64,000 nucleotides of DNA, taken from contig NZ_CP046266.1 in NCBI RefSeq assembly GCF_009720625.1, positions 1,807,501 to 1,871,500 on the forward strand. The letters run 5' to 3'. Each line of letters begins with the position of its first letter. Position 1 is the stretch's first letter. The position numbers and the translations under genes were made by a program. The notes below the pieces were generated by a model. It searched no databases. It worked only from the letters and a program-made list of their open reading frames with translations, and was not told the origin of the DNA. Shown here piece after piece: positions 8,468 through 16,975 of this stretch. The DNA is from Metabacillus sediminilitoris (lineage in GTDB: Bacteria > Bacillota > Bacilli > Bacillales > Bacillaceae).

Positions 8468-9205
8468 ATGGAAGTTTCAACAAAAGGAAGTTTAGCTCAA
8501 TTTAAAACATTAAAAAACGAAATCACTCGATTTATGATGTCCTATAAGTTTGCTTTAGATGAAATGAATACCAAAATTGATATTTTAAAGCAAGAATTTC
8601 ACTATATTCACGATTATAATCCGATTGAACATGTGAAATCCCGATTAAAATCACCTGAAAGTATCTTTAAAAAGATGCAGAGGAAAGGGTATGACTTCAC
8701 ATTATCAGCGATCAAGAAAAATATTCGCGATATAGCAGGTATTCGAATTACATGCCCATTTATTTCAGATATTTATGAATTGAGTGCGATGCTGCAAAAA
8801 CAAAAAGATATAAAAGTCATTGAATGTAAAGATTATATTAAAGAACCGAAGCAAAATGGGTATCAAAGCCTCCACTTAATCTTAGAAATTCCAATTTTTA
8901 TGTCAGATAAAGAAGACCATATCCCTGTTGAAATTCAAATTCGAACGATCGCGATGGATTTCTGGGCAAGCTTGGAACACAAAATTTATTATAAATATGA
9001 CAACGAAATCCCTGAAAACATAAAAAATGATTTAAAAGCCGCTGCACTTTCAGCAGCACAATTAGATAAGAAAATGGAAAGTATTCATAAAGAAATGAAC
9101 ACGTTTAAAGAGCTTAATGACAAAGAACAGGAACTGCAAATCAAATTGTTTGAAAAAGAAAGGTTTCATATTCCTCAAGACTTATTGCTTCATTTAATAA
9201 AATAA
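8468..9205 (+). CDS. ywaC: Small alarmone synthetase, YwaC/RelP type
   Basis: A 245-residue single-domain (p)ppGpp synthetase that transfers pyrophosphate from ATP to GDP or GTP in the cytoplasm. Diagnostic blocks are HVKSRLKSPESIFKKM (ATP/substrate binding), DIAGIRITCPFISDIY, KEPKQNGYQSLHLILE, and EIQIRTIAMDFWASLEHK with the catalytic Glu and Gln region. There is no hydrolase, TGS or ACT domain. The blocks match B. subtilis YwaC, though this protein has a longer helical C-terminal tail. It lies in an operon with a TetR regulator, unlike the ECF-sigma control known for ywaC, so the activating signal may differ here. Confidence 0.87.
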   Translation: MEVSTKGSLAQFKTLKNEITRFMMSYKFALDEMNTKIDILKQEFHYIHDYNPIEHVKSRLKSPESIFKKMQRKGYDFTLSAIKKNIRDIAGIRITCPFISDIYELSAMLQKQKDIKVIECKDYIKEPKQNGYQSLHLILEIPIFMSDKEDHIPVEIQIRTIAMDFWASLEHKIYYKYDNEIPENIKNDLKAAALSAAQLDKKMESIHKEMNTFKELNDKEQELQIKLFEKERFHIPQDLLLHLIK

Positions 9206-9210
9206 ACGGA

Positions 9211-9223
9211 AGGGGAGTCCCCT
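9211..9223 (+). repeat. Short palindrome related to the GGGGACAGTCCCC family
   Basis: AGGGGAGTCCCCT lies between the synthetase stop and the TetR start. It looks like a shortened form of the GGGGACAGTCCCC element, missing the central AC or GT. Confidence 0.45.
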
Positions 9224-9241
9224 GTACAAATGGGGGGAAAC

Positions 9242-9874
9242 ATGCCGAAAATTACTTTTTTTAATCTACCAGAGGATAAAAAACAAAAATTAATTGCTGC
9301 AGCAAAACAAGAATATTCAAGAGTACCTTTATATGAGGCATCCATTACGAACATTATTAAAAAAGCCGGCATTCCTCGCGGCAGTTTTTATCAATACTTT
9401 GAAGACAAAGAAGACGCATTTTTCTTTTTATTAAAAGAACTAACGAAAGAATATAAGAAAAATTTTCTCTTACTCTTGAAAAACAATAATGGCGATTTAT
9501 TTGACACGATGGCCTCATTTTTTGAATTGATCATAAAAGAAGAAGATAATATTCATTTTTTGCGTAATACGTTTTTAAATATGACATTTAAAATTGAACG
9601 GACATTTGCGAGCAGTTTCAGTGAAATTGAAATGAATGAAAATTTTCAGAGAATGAGTAACTTAATAAATAAGTCCACCTTAAACGTAGCGAATGATAAG
9701 GAATTGTTCCATCTCATGCAAATTATATCGTCTGTCACATTTCGTAACTTTGTGAAGATTTTTGCCCAAGAAGTCACACTTGAAGAAGCAATGAATGACT
9801 ATATGATTGAGATGAATTTGTTGAAGAATGGACTGTTTCGAAATAATGGGGAGAGTACATCCAATACTAAATAA
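9242..9874 (+). CDS. TetR/AcrR family repressor
   Basis: A 210-residue regulator with an N-terminal HTH (ITNIIKKAGIPRGSFYQYFE) preceded by KLIAAAKQEYSR. The helical C-terminal domain holds the unknown ligand pocket. ATG 9242 is preferred over 9230 because a GGGGGG site lies just 5 bp before it. It is the last gene of the unit that starts at the 8252 promoter. The two TGACA/TGTCA dyads there indicate autorepression. A strong terminator follows. Confidence 0.85.
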   Translation: MPKITFFNLPEDKKQKLIAAAKQEYSRVPLYEASITNIIKKAGIPRGSFYQYFEDKEDAFFFLLKELTKEYKKNFLLLLKNNNGDLFDTMASFFELIIKEEDNIHFLRNTFLNMTFKIERTFASSFSEIEMNENFQRMSNLINKSTLNVANDKELFHLMQIISSVTFRNFVKIFAQEVTLEEAMNDYMIEMNLLKNGLFRNNGESTSNTK

Positions 9875-9927
9875 AAGGATCGTATAGACCTTATCGCTGT
9901 GCCTTTTAGGTAAATATATGAAATGCT

Positions 9928-9956
9928 AACCGGAAGGGAGTTCTTCCGGTTTTTTA
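9928..9956 (+). terminator. Terminator of the alarmone-synthetase/TetR operon
   Basis: A 9-bp stem AACCGGAAG/CTTCCGGTT with a 6-nt loop is followed by a run of T. Confidence 0.92.
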
Positions 9957-9995
9957 TTTTGAAATTTTAAAAAACACATGACTTTCGATAATATA

Positions 9996-10025
9996 TTGAC
10001 ATTTATTAGCTATTGTAAGTATCAT
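9996..10025 (+). promoter_or_regulatory. Possible sigma-A promoter for the YolD-like/transporter unit
   Basis: TTGACA (9996-10001) and TATCAT (10020-10025) are separated by 18 bp. This is the best promoter in the 329-bp gap 9875-10203. The distance to the first gene is about 180 bp, so a closer promoter is possible. Confidence 0.4.
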
Positions 10026-10139
10026 ATAAATAGGAAACTTAGTTCACTATTTATGAATACTCCTTTTACTTTAACACAAATGACATGGGAAAGTAGATGC
10101 TGTTAAAAAGTAATTCAAGATAAAATATTAGGTTGTGTT

Positions 10140-10154
10140 TTGTAAGCGTTATCA
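10140..10154 (+). promoter_or_regulatory. Catabolite-responsive element (cre), perfect match
   Basis: TTGTAAGCGTTATCA fits the WTGNAANCGNWNNCW CcpA consensus at every position. It lies 50 bp before the YolD-like gene and 278 bp before the aromatic-acid-type transporter. CcpA binding here would repress both when glucose is present. Confidence 0.75.
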
Positions 10155-10203
10155 ATTGTTTTATTACCTATATTTGAAAGTTATCAGTTAAGGGGGGGGT
10201 GGG

Positions 10204-10401
10204 ATGATTTTAAAGGAATTATCAACAAATGAGTTGATCACGATTGATTATTACAAAGAGGGAATGATTAAAACATGTAAGGCTTATGTTTTATATCTTA
10301 ACGTAAATGATCAAACTCTTTTGATAAAGGATGAACAGCTAATCGTCTACTCTATTCATTTATCGGGTATAAAGGAGATTCTGTTTACAGAATACGTGTG
10401 A
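10204..10401 (+). CDS. Small YolD-like protein
   Basis: A 65-residue protein. DYYKEGMIKTCKAYVLYLNV followed by a conserved-looking IKDEQLIVYSIHLSGIKEI resembles the C-terminal half of YolD-like proteins. Those are found with Y-family polymerases and elsewhere, and their function is unclear. The N-terminal part of YolD is missing, so this may be a short paralogue. A G-rich ribosome site precedes the ATG. It is 16 bp upstream of the transporter gene, so the two are cotranscribed. Confidence 0.5.
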   Translation: MILKELSTNELITIDYYKEGMIKTCKAYVLYLNVNDQTLLIKDEQLIVYSIHLSGIKEILFTEYV

Positions 10402-10417
10402 TTAAGGGGGGAAACCA

Positions 10418-11764
10418 TTGAAAACGATCAATGTGGGAGAAATTATCGATAATCAAAAATTTAACCGTTTTCACTTACAGTTACTAATCTGTTGTATGTT
10501 TATTATTATTTGTGATGGTTATGATATGTTCATGTTAGGAACCATTATCCCGACATTAATGGACGAGTGGGGAATTAGTCCAATTGAAGCGGGAGCACTT
10601 AGCAGCTACGCGTTAATTGGGATGATGTTAGGTGCGTTAATTTTTGGACCTGTTGCCGATAAAATCGGCAGAAAAAATGTGATTTTTTTATGCACAATCA
10701 TCTTCTCAGTCTTTACCTTTACTTCAGGGTTTGCAAATGGATTTGCATTATTTGCTGTGCAGCGTTTTATCGCTGGATTAGGACTTGGAGGGGTTATGCC
10801 AAACCTCGTTGCCTTAATTACCGAGTATGCTCCTAAAAAATTGAGAAGTACATTAGTGGCCATCATGTTTAGCGGACATGCATTAGGGGGTGTAGTTGCA
10901 TCTGTCGGTGCGATCTATTTAATTCCGAATTTCGGCTGGAGAATGGTCGTATGGCTGGCGGCTGTACCATTACTATTATTACCGCTCTTAAATAAAGTTC
11001 TTCCAGAATCAATTAACTTTTATGTGTTACGAAATCAAAAAGATACATTGATTTCTGTTCTAAGTCAAATTGATCCTAATACAAACTATAGCAAAACAGA
11101 TAAATATATTCTAAACGCAGAAAAAAGCACAGGCTTCCCAGTTAAAAAATTATTTAGTGAACACCGTGCCTTAAGTACGATCATGTTCTGGATTTCGTTT
11201 TTTATGTGTCTCCTCGTAATGTATGGACTAAGCACATGGCTGCCGAAAATCATGCAAGGAGCAGGCTATCCATTAGGCTCAAGTCTCACCTTCCTCTTAA
11301 CTTTAAATATTGGAGCAGTAATCGGTGCTATCACAGGCGGAAAATTAGCAGATCGTTTTGGATCAAGAAAAGTACTCATTTCATACTTTCTTTTAGCTTT
11401 CGTATCTCTCTTACTCTTAAGCTTTAAACCAAGTATGTTTCTATTATATGTGTTATTAATGATTGCCGGTGGAACAACAACAGGGACACAAATTATTACA
11501 AATGCCTATGTATCGCAATATTATCCATCAGAAATTAGATCAACAGGGATCGGCTGGGCCCTAGGTATCGGAAGAATCGGCGGAATTATGGGACCAACAT
11601 TGGTAGGTATTTTATTAAGCCAACAATTCTCTCTGCAAGTAAACTTCCTAGCCTTTGCCATACCTTGTCTAGTAGCCGTGATTGCGATTTGGTTTGTACA
11701 GGAGAAGTATAGCCAAACATATCAAGTTGCGAAGCCTAATGATCAGATTGGGAAAATTGTTTAG
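10418..11764 (+). CDS. Aromatic acid:H+ symporter (AAHS) family MFS transporter
   Basis: A 448-residue, 12-segment MFS protein. The TM1 block CDGYDMFMLGTIIPTLMDEW and the ADKIGRKNV loop are hallmarks of the AAHS/PcaK/BenK group, which import benzoate, hydroxybenzoates and related acids. The start is TTG at 10418 behind AAGGGGGG. It is about half identical by eye to the transporter at 27773-29140. A perfect cre box upstream predicts glucose repression. No aromatic ring-cleavage genes are nearby, so the substrate is open. Confidence 0.85.
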   Translation: MKTINVGEIIDNQKFNRFHLQLLICCMFIIICDGYDMFMLGTIIPTLMDEWGISPIEAGALSSYALIGMMLGALIFGPVADKIGRKNVIFLCTIIFSVFTFTSGFANGFALFAVQRFIAGLGLGGVMPNLVALITEYAPKKLRSTLVAIMFSGHALGGVVASVGAIYLIPNFGWRMVVWLAAVPLLLLPLLNKVLPESINFYVLRNQKDTLISVLSQIDPNTNYSKTDKYILNAEKSTGFPVKKLFSEHRALSTIMFWISFFMCLLVMYGLSTWLPKIMQGAGYPLGSSLTFLLTLNIGAVIGAITGGKLADRFGSRKVLISYFLLAFVSLLLLSFKPSMFLLYVLLMIAGGTTTGTQIITNAYVSQYYPSEIRSTGIGWALGIGRIGGIMGPTLVGILLSQQFSLQVNFLAFAIPCLVAVIAIWFVQEKYSQTYQVAKPNDQIGKIV

Positions 11765-11768
11765 AAAG

Positions 11769-11792
11769 GGAAGCTTATAACGCTTCCTTTTT
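11769..11792 (+). terminator. Terminator of the AAHS transporter unit
   Basis: GGAAGC/GCTTCC (11769-11774 and 11782-11787) with a 7-nt loop, followed by TTTTT. Confidence 0.75.
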
Positions 11793-11821
11793 ATCGTTAT
11801 AATTTCAAAATGATAGATTTG

Positions 11822-11900
11822 GATTCACTGATAAAACCGAAATTTCGCTGATATATTCCAGAAATCACTGATATAATCAAAATTTCGCTGATAAAATTCA
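11822..11900 (+). repeat. Four-copy 20-bp periodic repeat (CTGATA type)
   Basis: The hexamer CTGATA recurs at 11828, 11848, 11868 and 11888, exactly 20 bp apart, within degenerate units of the form TTYRCTGATAWAAT. Flanking A/T positions vary. It lies between a terminator and the amidohydrolase gene. Function unknown. A 20-bp period equals about two helical turns. Confidence 0.75.
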
Positions 11901-11982
11901 AAGACGATCCTCAAGCTCAATTTGATTTCATAATTTTTATAACAAATAGTAAAATGATTAAAAAGCATACAGGGAGATTACT

Positions 11983-13578
11983 ATGTCAAAAACGATTTTT
12001 ACAAATGGAAAAATTTATACATTAAATAAGAATCAACCTATAGTTGAATCGATTGTCGTAGAAAATGGGAAAATTGTAGAGCTCGGTTCACATGAAGATA
12101 TGATCCTGCAATGGGGCAGGCATGATACAACGATTATTGATTTACAAGGGAAAATGGCGACACCCGGCATGATTGACAGTCATCTGCATCTTTCCGGTGT
12201 TGCGTTTAATTTGCTCGATCTTGATTTAGTTGGTGTGACTTCGAAACACGACATGCTTCATAAAATACGTGAAAAGGCAGGAGCGATTCCACAAGGAAAA
12301 TGGTTAATTGGCATTGGTTGGGATGAAAATTTATTCAATGATGGCAGTACGATTCCGACTATTGAAGAATTAGACTATGTTGCACCGAATTGTCCAATCT
12401 TTTTAAAAAGAATTTGTCACCATGCTTTTTTAGTCAATAGTAAGGCACTCGAAGTATGTCAATACGATCCGTCAATGACCGTGCCGACAGGTGGACAAAT
12501 TGTTCTTGATCCAGTTACGAAGAAGCCAAACGGATTAATCCTTGAAACGGCAGCAAAGCTTTTTACGGATCAAATTCTAGATAAATCATTTGATGAACTG
12601 AAACATGGCCTTGAACTAGCCATGCAGCTAGCTGTAACAAAAGGCTTAACAAGCGTGCATACAAATGATCCGTTATATTTTGGAGGTTTAGATCAAACAT
12701 ATAAACTGTATAATGAAATCATCAATCATGACCATAAAGGTTTAAGATGCAATCTATTAATCGATTATCCTTTCTTGAACGATTTAAAAGAAAGAGGAAT
12801 GGCTGCTGGATTTGGGAATGAGAAATTACAAATTGGAGCGATTAAGTTTTTTGCAGACGGGGCATTTGGAAGAAGGACAGCTCTCTTAAAGGAGCCTTAT
12901 CATGATGCACCACAACAATTTGGTGAGGAAATGCAGGACAAGGCTGCACTTTTTGACATGTTCAAAGAGGTGAAAGAGTACGGGATGCCAATTGCTGTTC
13001 ATACAATCGGTGATAAAGCGTTAGAAGATGTATTGGATTTATTAGATCAGCTGCCAAAAGGACAACATCGGGACCGCTTTATTCATGTTTCTCTTATCCG
13101 GGAGGAATTGATAGCACGTTTAGCTGATTCAAGCCGTATCGCTGATATTCAGCCTCGATTTGTTGTGAGTGATTATCCATGGATTAAAGAAAGACTTGGT
13201 GAAGAAAGAGAAAAGAATCTATATGCATGGAAAACACTGCTTTCAAGAGGAGTCATTTGTGCAGGCGGCTCAGATGCACCTGTAGAACCATTAGATCCAT
13301 TACTAGGTCTTCATGCAGCACTGACAAGAAGATTACCATCACAATCACACCAAGGCTGGAACGAAAAAGAAAAATTATCAATATTGGAAGCTGTTAAATT
13401 GTTTACAATAGGCGGCGCCTATGCAACAAATGAAGAGCATGTCAAAGGTACGTTAACACAAGCCAAATTTGCTGATATGACAGTCTTTTCAAAAGACCTA
13501 TTTGCAATCGAACATCCAGACGAGCTTTTAAGCAATAAGGTTGAAATGACGATTATTGATGGAGAGGTGCGGTGTTAG
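11983..13578 (+). CDS. Amidohydrolase family 3 protein (YtcJ-like)
   Basis: A 531-residue metal-dependent hydrolase. The composite beta-sandwich start (FTNGKIYTLN) leads into the metal motif GMIDSHLHLSG. Later ligands are KFFADGAFGRRTALL, AVHTIGD, and GGSDAPVEPLDP near the C terminus. These match the N-substituted formamide deformylase/YtcJ branch of the amidohydrolase superfamily. The natural substrate is not known. AGGGAG precedes the ATG. A GGGGACAGTCCCC palindrome overlaps the last base of the stop codon, followed by a terminator. Confidence 0.87.
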   Translation: MSKTIFTNGKIYTLNKNQPIVESIVVENGKIVELGSHEDMILQWGRHDTTIIDLQGKMATPGMIDSHLHLSGVAFNLLDLDLVGVTSKHDMLHKIREKAGAIPQGKWLIGIGWDENLFNDGSTIPTIEELDYVAPNCPIFLKRICHHAFLVNSKALEVCQYDPSMTVPTGGQIVLDPVTKKPNGLILETAAKLFTDQILDKSFDELKHGLELAMQLAVTKGLTSVHTNDPLYFGGLDQTYKLYNEIINHDHKGLRCNLLIDYPFLNDLKERGMAAGFGNEKLQIGAIKFFADGAFGRRTALLKEPYHDAPQQFGEEMQDKAALFDMFKEVKEYGMPIAVHTIGDKALEDVLDLLDQLPKGQHRDRFIHVSLIREELIARLADSSRIADIQPRFVVSDYPWIKERLGEEREKNLYAWKTLLSRGVICAGGSDAPVEPLDPLLGLHAALTRRLPSQSHQGWNEKEKLSILEAVKLFTIGGAYATNEEHVKGTLTQAKFADMTVFSKDLFAIEHPDELLSNKVEMTIIDGEVRC

Positions 13579-13590
13579 GGGACAGTCCCC
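13578..13590 (+). repeat. GGGGACAGTCCCC palindrome at a gene end
   Basis: The element GGGGACAGTCCCC starts on the last base of the amidohydrolase stop codon. It is a single arm of the inverted repeat seen at 8200-8242. Confidence 0.7.
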
Positions 13591-13613
13591 TACTAACCGA
13601 AAGGATGAAGGCA

Positions 13614-13645
13614 AAACAGAGAGAATGCTTCTCTCTGTTTTTTGT
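13614..13645 (+). terminator. Terminator of the amidohydrolase gene
   Basis: A perfect 10-bp stem AAACAGAGAG/CTCTCTGTTT with a 7-nt loop and a T-run. Confidence 0.92.
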
Positions 13646-13810
13646 ATTTTCTTCAAGTATTCATAAACAACATAAATTTTAAAAATAAAACTTGATTTCC
13701 TACATTATGGAAGATAAGATGATTGATGGTGAAAAAATCTTTTATTACGAACAGGGATGTAATGAAAGAAAAACGGATGAAGAAAATGTAGTTCAGAGAG
13801 GGAGATGAAC

Positions 13811-15085
13811 TTGGAAATAAATAATCAAGATGGCATGTCCGCTACAGCAGTCAAACCGACTGGGAATCTTTTTGCAAATCGATTTGTTGTGGCGATCATG
13901 GCATCAAACTTCTTGCTGCAGCTCGGTATTTGGGTGCGGAATTTTGCGATTCTATTATACGTGACAGAAATCACAAATAATGATCCATTGTATGTTTCGT
14001 TGATTTCTGTTGCGGAGTTTGCGCCAATCTTTATCTTTTCATTTATTGGAGGAACATTTGCAGACCGCTGGAAGCCTAAGCTTACGATGGTTTGGTGTGA
14101 TTTATTATCAGCTGTTTCCATTTTTGTTGTGTTACTTACACTTCTTTACGGTTCATGGCAGACGATTTTCTTTGCAACATTTGTATCAGCTATTTTATCT
14201 CAATTTTCTATGCCTTCAGCCATGAAGCTGTTAAAGCAGCATGTTCCAGGTGAACAATTACAATCTGTTATGGCGATGTTCCAATCATTAATGGCGATCT
14301 TTATGGTCATCGGTCCAGTTATAGGGGCATTTGTTTATCAAAAGTATGGCATCTATACGTCGATTGGTGTAATGGGAACGATGTTTTTACTTTCAGCAGT
14401 TGTTTTATTCACTCTTCCACGAGATGCAGCGAAAGAGAAAACAGAAGAGGAAAATAATTTCAAGAAAGAATTAGCAGATGGATTTCGCTATGTCATGTCA
14501 AAGAAAATTCTAAGATCAATGGGATCAATCTTTGCTTTTTGTGGTCTGGCGGTTGGCCTTATTTCACCATTGATGATCTTTGTAACGATTGAAAAATTGG
14601 GCTTGCCAAAGGATTATCTTCAGTGGTTACTCATGGCAAATGGGGTAGGTATGCTGCTTGGCGGAGGAATTGTCTTTGCGATTTCAAAGAAAATCTCCCC
14701 GCAAAAGCTTCTTGCACTCGGTATCTTCGCAAGTATGATTGGGACGATCGGTGTTGGTTTGTCAACAAATTTCGTTTTAACCATTCTTCTTCAACTTTTT
14801 AACGGTTTATTTTTCCCATGCATTCATATTGGGATTAATACGTTAATCCTAAAAAATACGGATGAGGCTTTTATCGGACGTGTTAATGGTGTCCTCAATC
14901 CGTTATTTATGGGAATGATGGTCATTGGTATGTCAGCATCTGGAATTGTAAAGACCCCGCTGACATTGACTGGTGTGTATGTACTTTCAGGTGTCTTATT
15001 CCTTATTGGAACATTGCTTACATTTCCACTTTTCAATTTAAAGGATGAAAATACAGAGGTACAGCCGGTTTTGGAAAATAAATAA
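13811..15085 (+). CDS. DHA3-type MFS efflux transporter
   Basis: A 424-residue MFS protein with about 12 membrane segments. NFLLQLGIWVRNFAILLYVT and GGTFADRWKPKLTMVWCD fit the DHA3 group (macrolide, enterobactin and drug exporters). TTG 13811 is favoured over ATG 13805 because the AGGGAG site ends only one base before the ATG but 7 bp before the TTG. Substrate unknown. It is a single gene, ending at a strong terminator shared with the convergent RNase J gene. Confidence 0.82.
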   Translation: MEINNQDGMSATAVKPTGNLFANRFVVAIMASNFLLQLGIWVRNFAILLYVTEITNNDPLYVSLISVAEFAPIFIFSFIGGTFADRWKPKLTMVWCDLLSAVSIFVVLLTLLYGSWQTIFFATFVSAILSQFSMPSAMKLLKQHVPGEQLQSVMAMFQSLMAIFMVIGPVIGAFVYQKYGIYTSIGVMGTMFLLSAVVLFTLPRDAAKEKTEEENNFKKELADGFRYVMSKKILRSMGSIFAFCGLAVGLISPLMIFVTIEKLGLPKDYLQWLLMANGVGMLLGGGIVFAISKKISPQKLLALGIFASMIGTIGVGLSTNFVLTILLQLFNGLFFPCIHIGINTLILKNTDEAFIGRVNGVLNPLFMGMMVIGMSASGIVKTPLTLTGVYVLSGVLFLIGTLLTFPLFNLKDENTEVQPVLENK

Positions 15086-15096
15086 GCAAGCAAGAT

Positions 15097-15127
15097 AAAC
15101 GAGCTTGAGAGTAACTCAAGCTCGTTT
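15097..15127 (+). terminator. Terminator after the DHA3 transporter
   Basis: A perfect 13-bp stem, AAACGAGCTTGAG (15097-15109) with 15115-15127, and a 5-nt loop followed by TTTT. Confidence 0.93.
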
Positions 15128-15193
15128 TGTATTTAGTTGATCAGGCAAAAAGTTTGTCTGGATTTGTCGGTTGGTCATTATCTTTAAGCTTTT

Positions 15194-15288
15194 GGACAAT
15201 AAAATTGCAATCAGGACAATAAAATCACCTGATCAGACAATAAATGCTGAGCTTCGGACAATATCTCTTGTCACACGGACAATAAATC
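15194..15288 (+). repeat. Five-copy 20-21-bp periodic repeat (GGACAATAAA type)
   Basis: GGACAAT or AGACAAT recurs at 15194, 15214, 15235, 15256 and 15277, spaced 20, 21, 21 and 21 bp, usually followed by AAA or ATC. The block fills the space between two convergent genes. It resembles the block at 11822-11900 in period but not in core sequence. Confidence 0.75.
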
Positions 15289-15301
15289 ATTCGGTATAAA
15301 C

Positions 15302-16975
15302 CTACACCTCAATAATGATCGGTAAAATCATCGGTTTCCGCTTCGTTTTTTCAAATAAATATTGTCCCAATGATTTTTTAATGTTTTGTTTAAGCACATT
15401 CCATTGATGGATGTCCTCAGCTAATAAGTCGTTAACGTTTTTTTCGACAAGGTGATTAACCTTTCGAAGCAGGTCCTCAGAGTCTCGCGCATACACAAAG
15501 CCACGTGAAATCGTATCAGGGCGTGATATCATTTTTCTTTCTGATTTACTAATTGTTAAAACAATCACGATCATTCCATCCTCTGATAATTGTTTGCGAT
15601 CTCGTAATACAATCTCGCCAACATCACCAACACCAATTCCATCTACATATGTATTACCAGATGGGATTTTACGAGTTTGCCGTGCCTCTTTGTTTTCAAT
15701 ATCAACAACATCCCCATTGTTAATGATAAATGTATGATTTTTTCGTACACCAACAGACTCCGCTAGCTGTCTGTGGTGATGCAGCATTCTAAATTCACCA
15801 TGTATCGGGATAAAATAAGTCGGTTTCATTAATGTGAGCATTAATTTTAAATCTTCTTGGTAGCCGTGCCCTGATACATGCATGCCTGTTGAACTGCCTG
15901 AGCCGTAGATGACATGTGCACCAAGCTGAAATAAGTTGTCGATGATTCGTGATACATTGCGTTCATTCCCTGGAATAGGTGAGGCAGCTAAAATCACCGT
16001 GTCCTCAGGTAAAATTTCTACACCACGAAAAGAGGATGTCGACAAGCGGGCAAGAGCGGCCAATGGCTCACCTTGACTTCCTGTACATAGAATTGCCACC
16101 TGTTCTGGGGGCAGTGCATTGATTTGATGTGGTTCGATTAACATACCTTCAGGAACTTGCAGATATCCACGTTTAATCGCTACATCAATGACATTTACCA
16201 TACTGCGGCCAAGCAACGCAAGCTTACGATTTGTCTTAAGTGCTGCAGAAACAACCTGCTGAACACGATTGACATTCGAAGCAAAGGTAGAAATGATCAC
16301 TTTGCGTTTTGCTTTCATAAAAGCCTCATCAATATGGTCACCAACCCGTCGTTCAGTCGGAGTCGACCCAGAACGTTCAGCATTCGTACTCTCTGATAAT
16401 AGCAAGAGCACACCTTGCTGACCGATCTCCGCCATTTTATGTATATCCGAATATTGATTGTTTACAGGAGTTAAATCAAATTTAAAGTCACCGGTATGGA
16501 CGACATTTCCTTCTGGTGTATGAAAAACAATACCCAAACAATCCGGAATACTATGGCTTGTTTTGAAAAACGATAAACTCATTTCATCAAACTGAATACG
16601 TGATTGATCATCAATTGATTTTAGTTCGGTTTCTCTAAGAAGCTTATGTTCCGTTAATTTTAATTCAATTAAACCTAAGGTAAACTTAGTTGCATATATA
16701 GGTACGTTTAATTTTTTTAAAAAGTAAGGAATGCCCCCAATGTGATCCTCATGCCCATGTGTCACAATCATCGCTTTAATCTTTTCTTTATTTTCAACAA
16801 GATAGGTAAGATCAGGAATGATCAAGTCAATTCCTAATAAACTTTCATCAGGAAACTTCGCCCCGCAGTCGATAATAATAATCTCATCTGCATATTGGAC
16901 CACATACATGTTTTTACCGATTTCATTAATCCCGCCTAAGGCGAAAATTGATAATCCATTGTTCTTTGTACCCAA
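15302..16975 (-). CDS. rnj: Ribonuclease J family protein
   Basis: A 557-residue metallo-beta-lactamase/beta-CASP RNase with endo- and 5'-exonuclease activity in mRNA turnover and rRNA maturation. The metal-binding motif THGHEDHIGGIP, TGDFKFD, beta-CASP motif LLLLSESTNAE, IPIHGE and the C-terminal MILPII-EV tail are all present. It resembles RNase J1 more than J2 but differs at many positions, so it may be an extra paralogue rather than the housekeeping rnjA. The start is TTG at 16975 behind an AGGAGG site; no in-frame ATG lies nearby. Confidence 0.88.
   Translation of the reverse strand: MGTKNNGLSIFALGGINEIGKNMYVVQYADEIIIIDCGAKFPDESLLGIDLIIPDLTYLVENKEKIKAMIVTHGHEDHIGGIPYFLKKLNVPIYATKFTLGLIELKLTEHKLLRETELKSIDDQSRIQFDEMSLSFFKTSHSIPDCLGIVFHTPEGNVVHTGDFKFDLTPVNNQYSDIHKMAEIGQQGVLLLLSESTNAERSGSTPTERRVGDHIDEAFMKAKRKVIISTFASNVNRVQQVVSAALKTNRKLALLGRSMVNVIDVAIKRGYLQVPEGMLIEPHQINALPPEQVAILCTGSQGEPLAALARLSTSSFRGVEILPEDTVILAASPIPGNERNVSRIIDNLFQLGAHVIYGSGSSTGMHVSGHGYQEDLKLMLTLMKPTYFIPIHGEFRMLHHHRQLAESVGVRKNHTFIINNGDVVDIENKEARQTRKIPSGNTYVDGIGVGDVGEIVLRDRKQLSEDGMIVIVLTISKSERKMISRPDTISRGFVYARDSEDLLRKVNHLVEKNVNDLLAEDIHQWNVLKQNIKKSLGQYLFEKTKRKPMILPIIIEV

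Noticed and set aside
8323..9205. Toxin-antitoxin pair (toxSAS type) formed by the 44-codon gene and the alarmone synthetase
   Set aside because: The synthetase matches the YwaC/RelP housekeeping group rather than toxic SAS groups, and the small product shows no antitoxin domain. Only position supports the idea.
11822..11900. CRISPR array
   Set aside because: The shared core is 6-12 bp with a 20-bp period, far too short for repeats plus spacers, and no cas gene is nearby. The same applies to 15194-15288.
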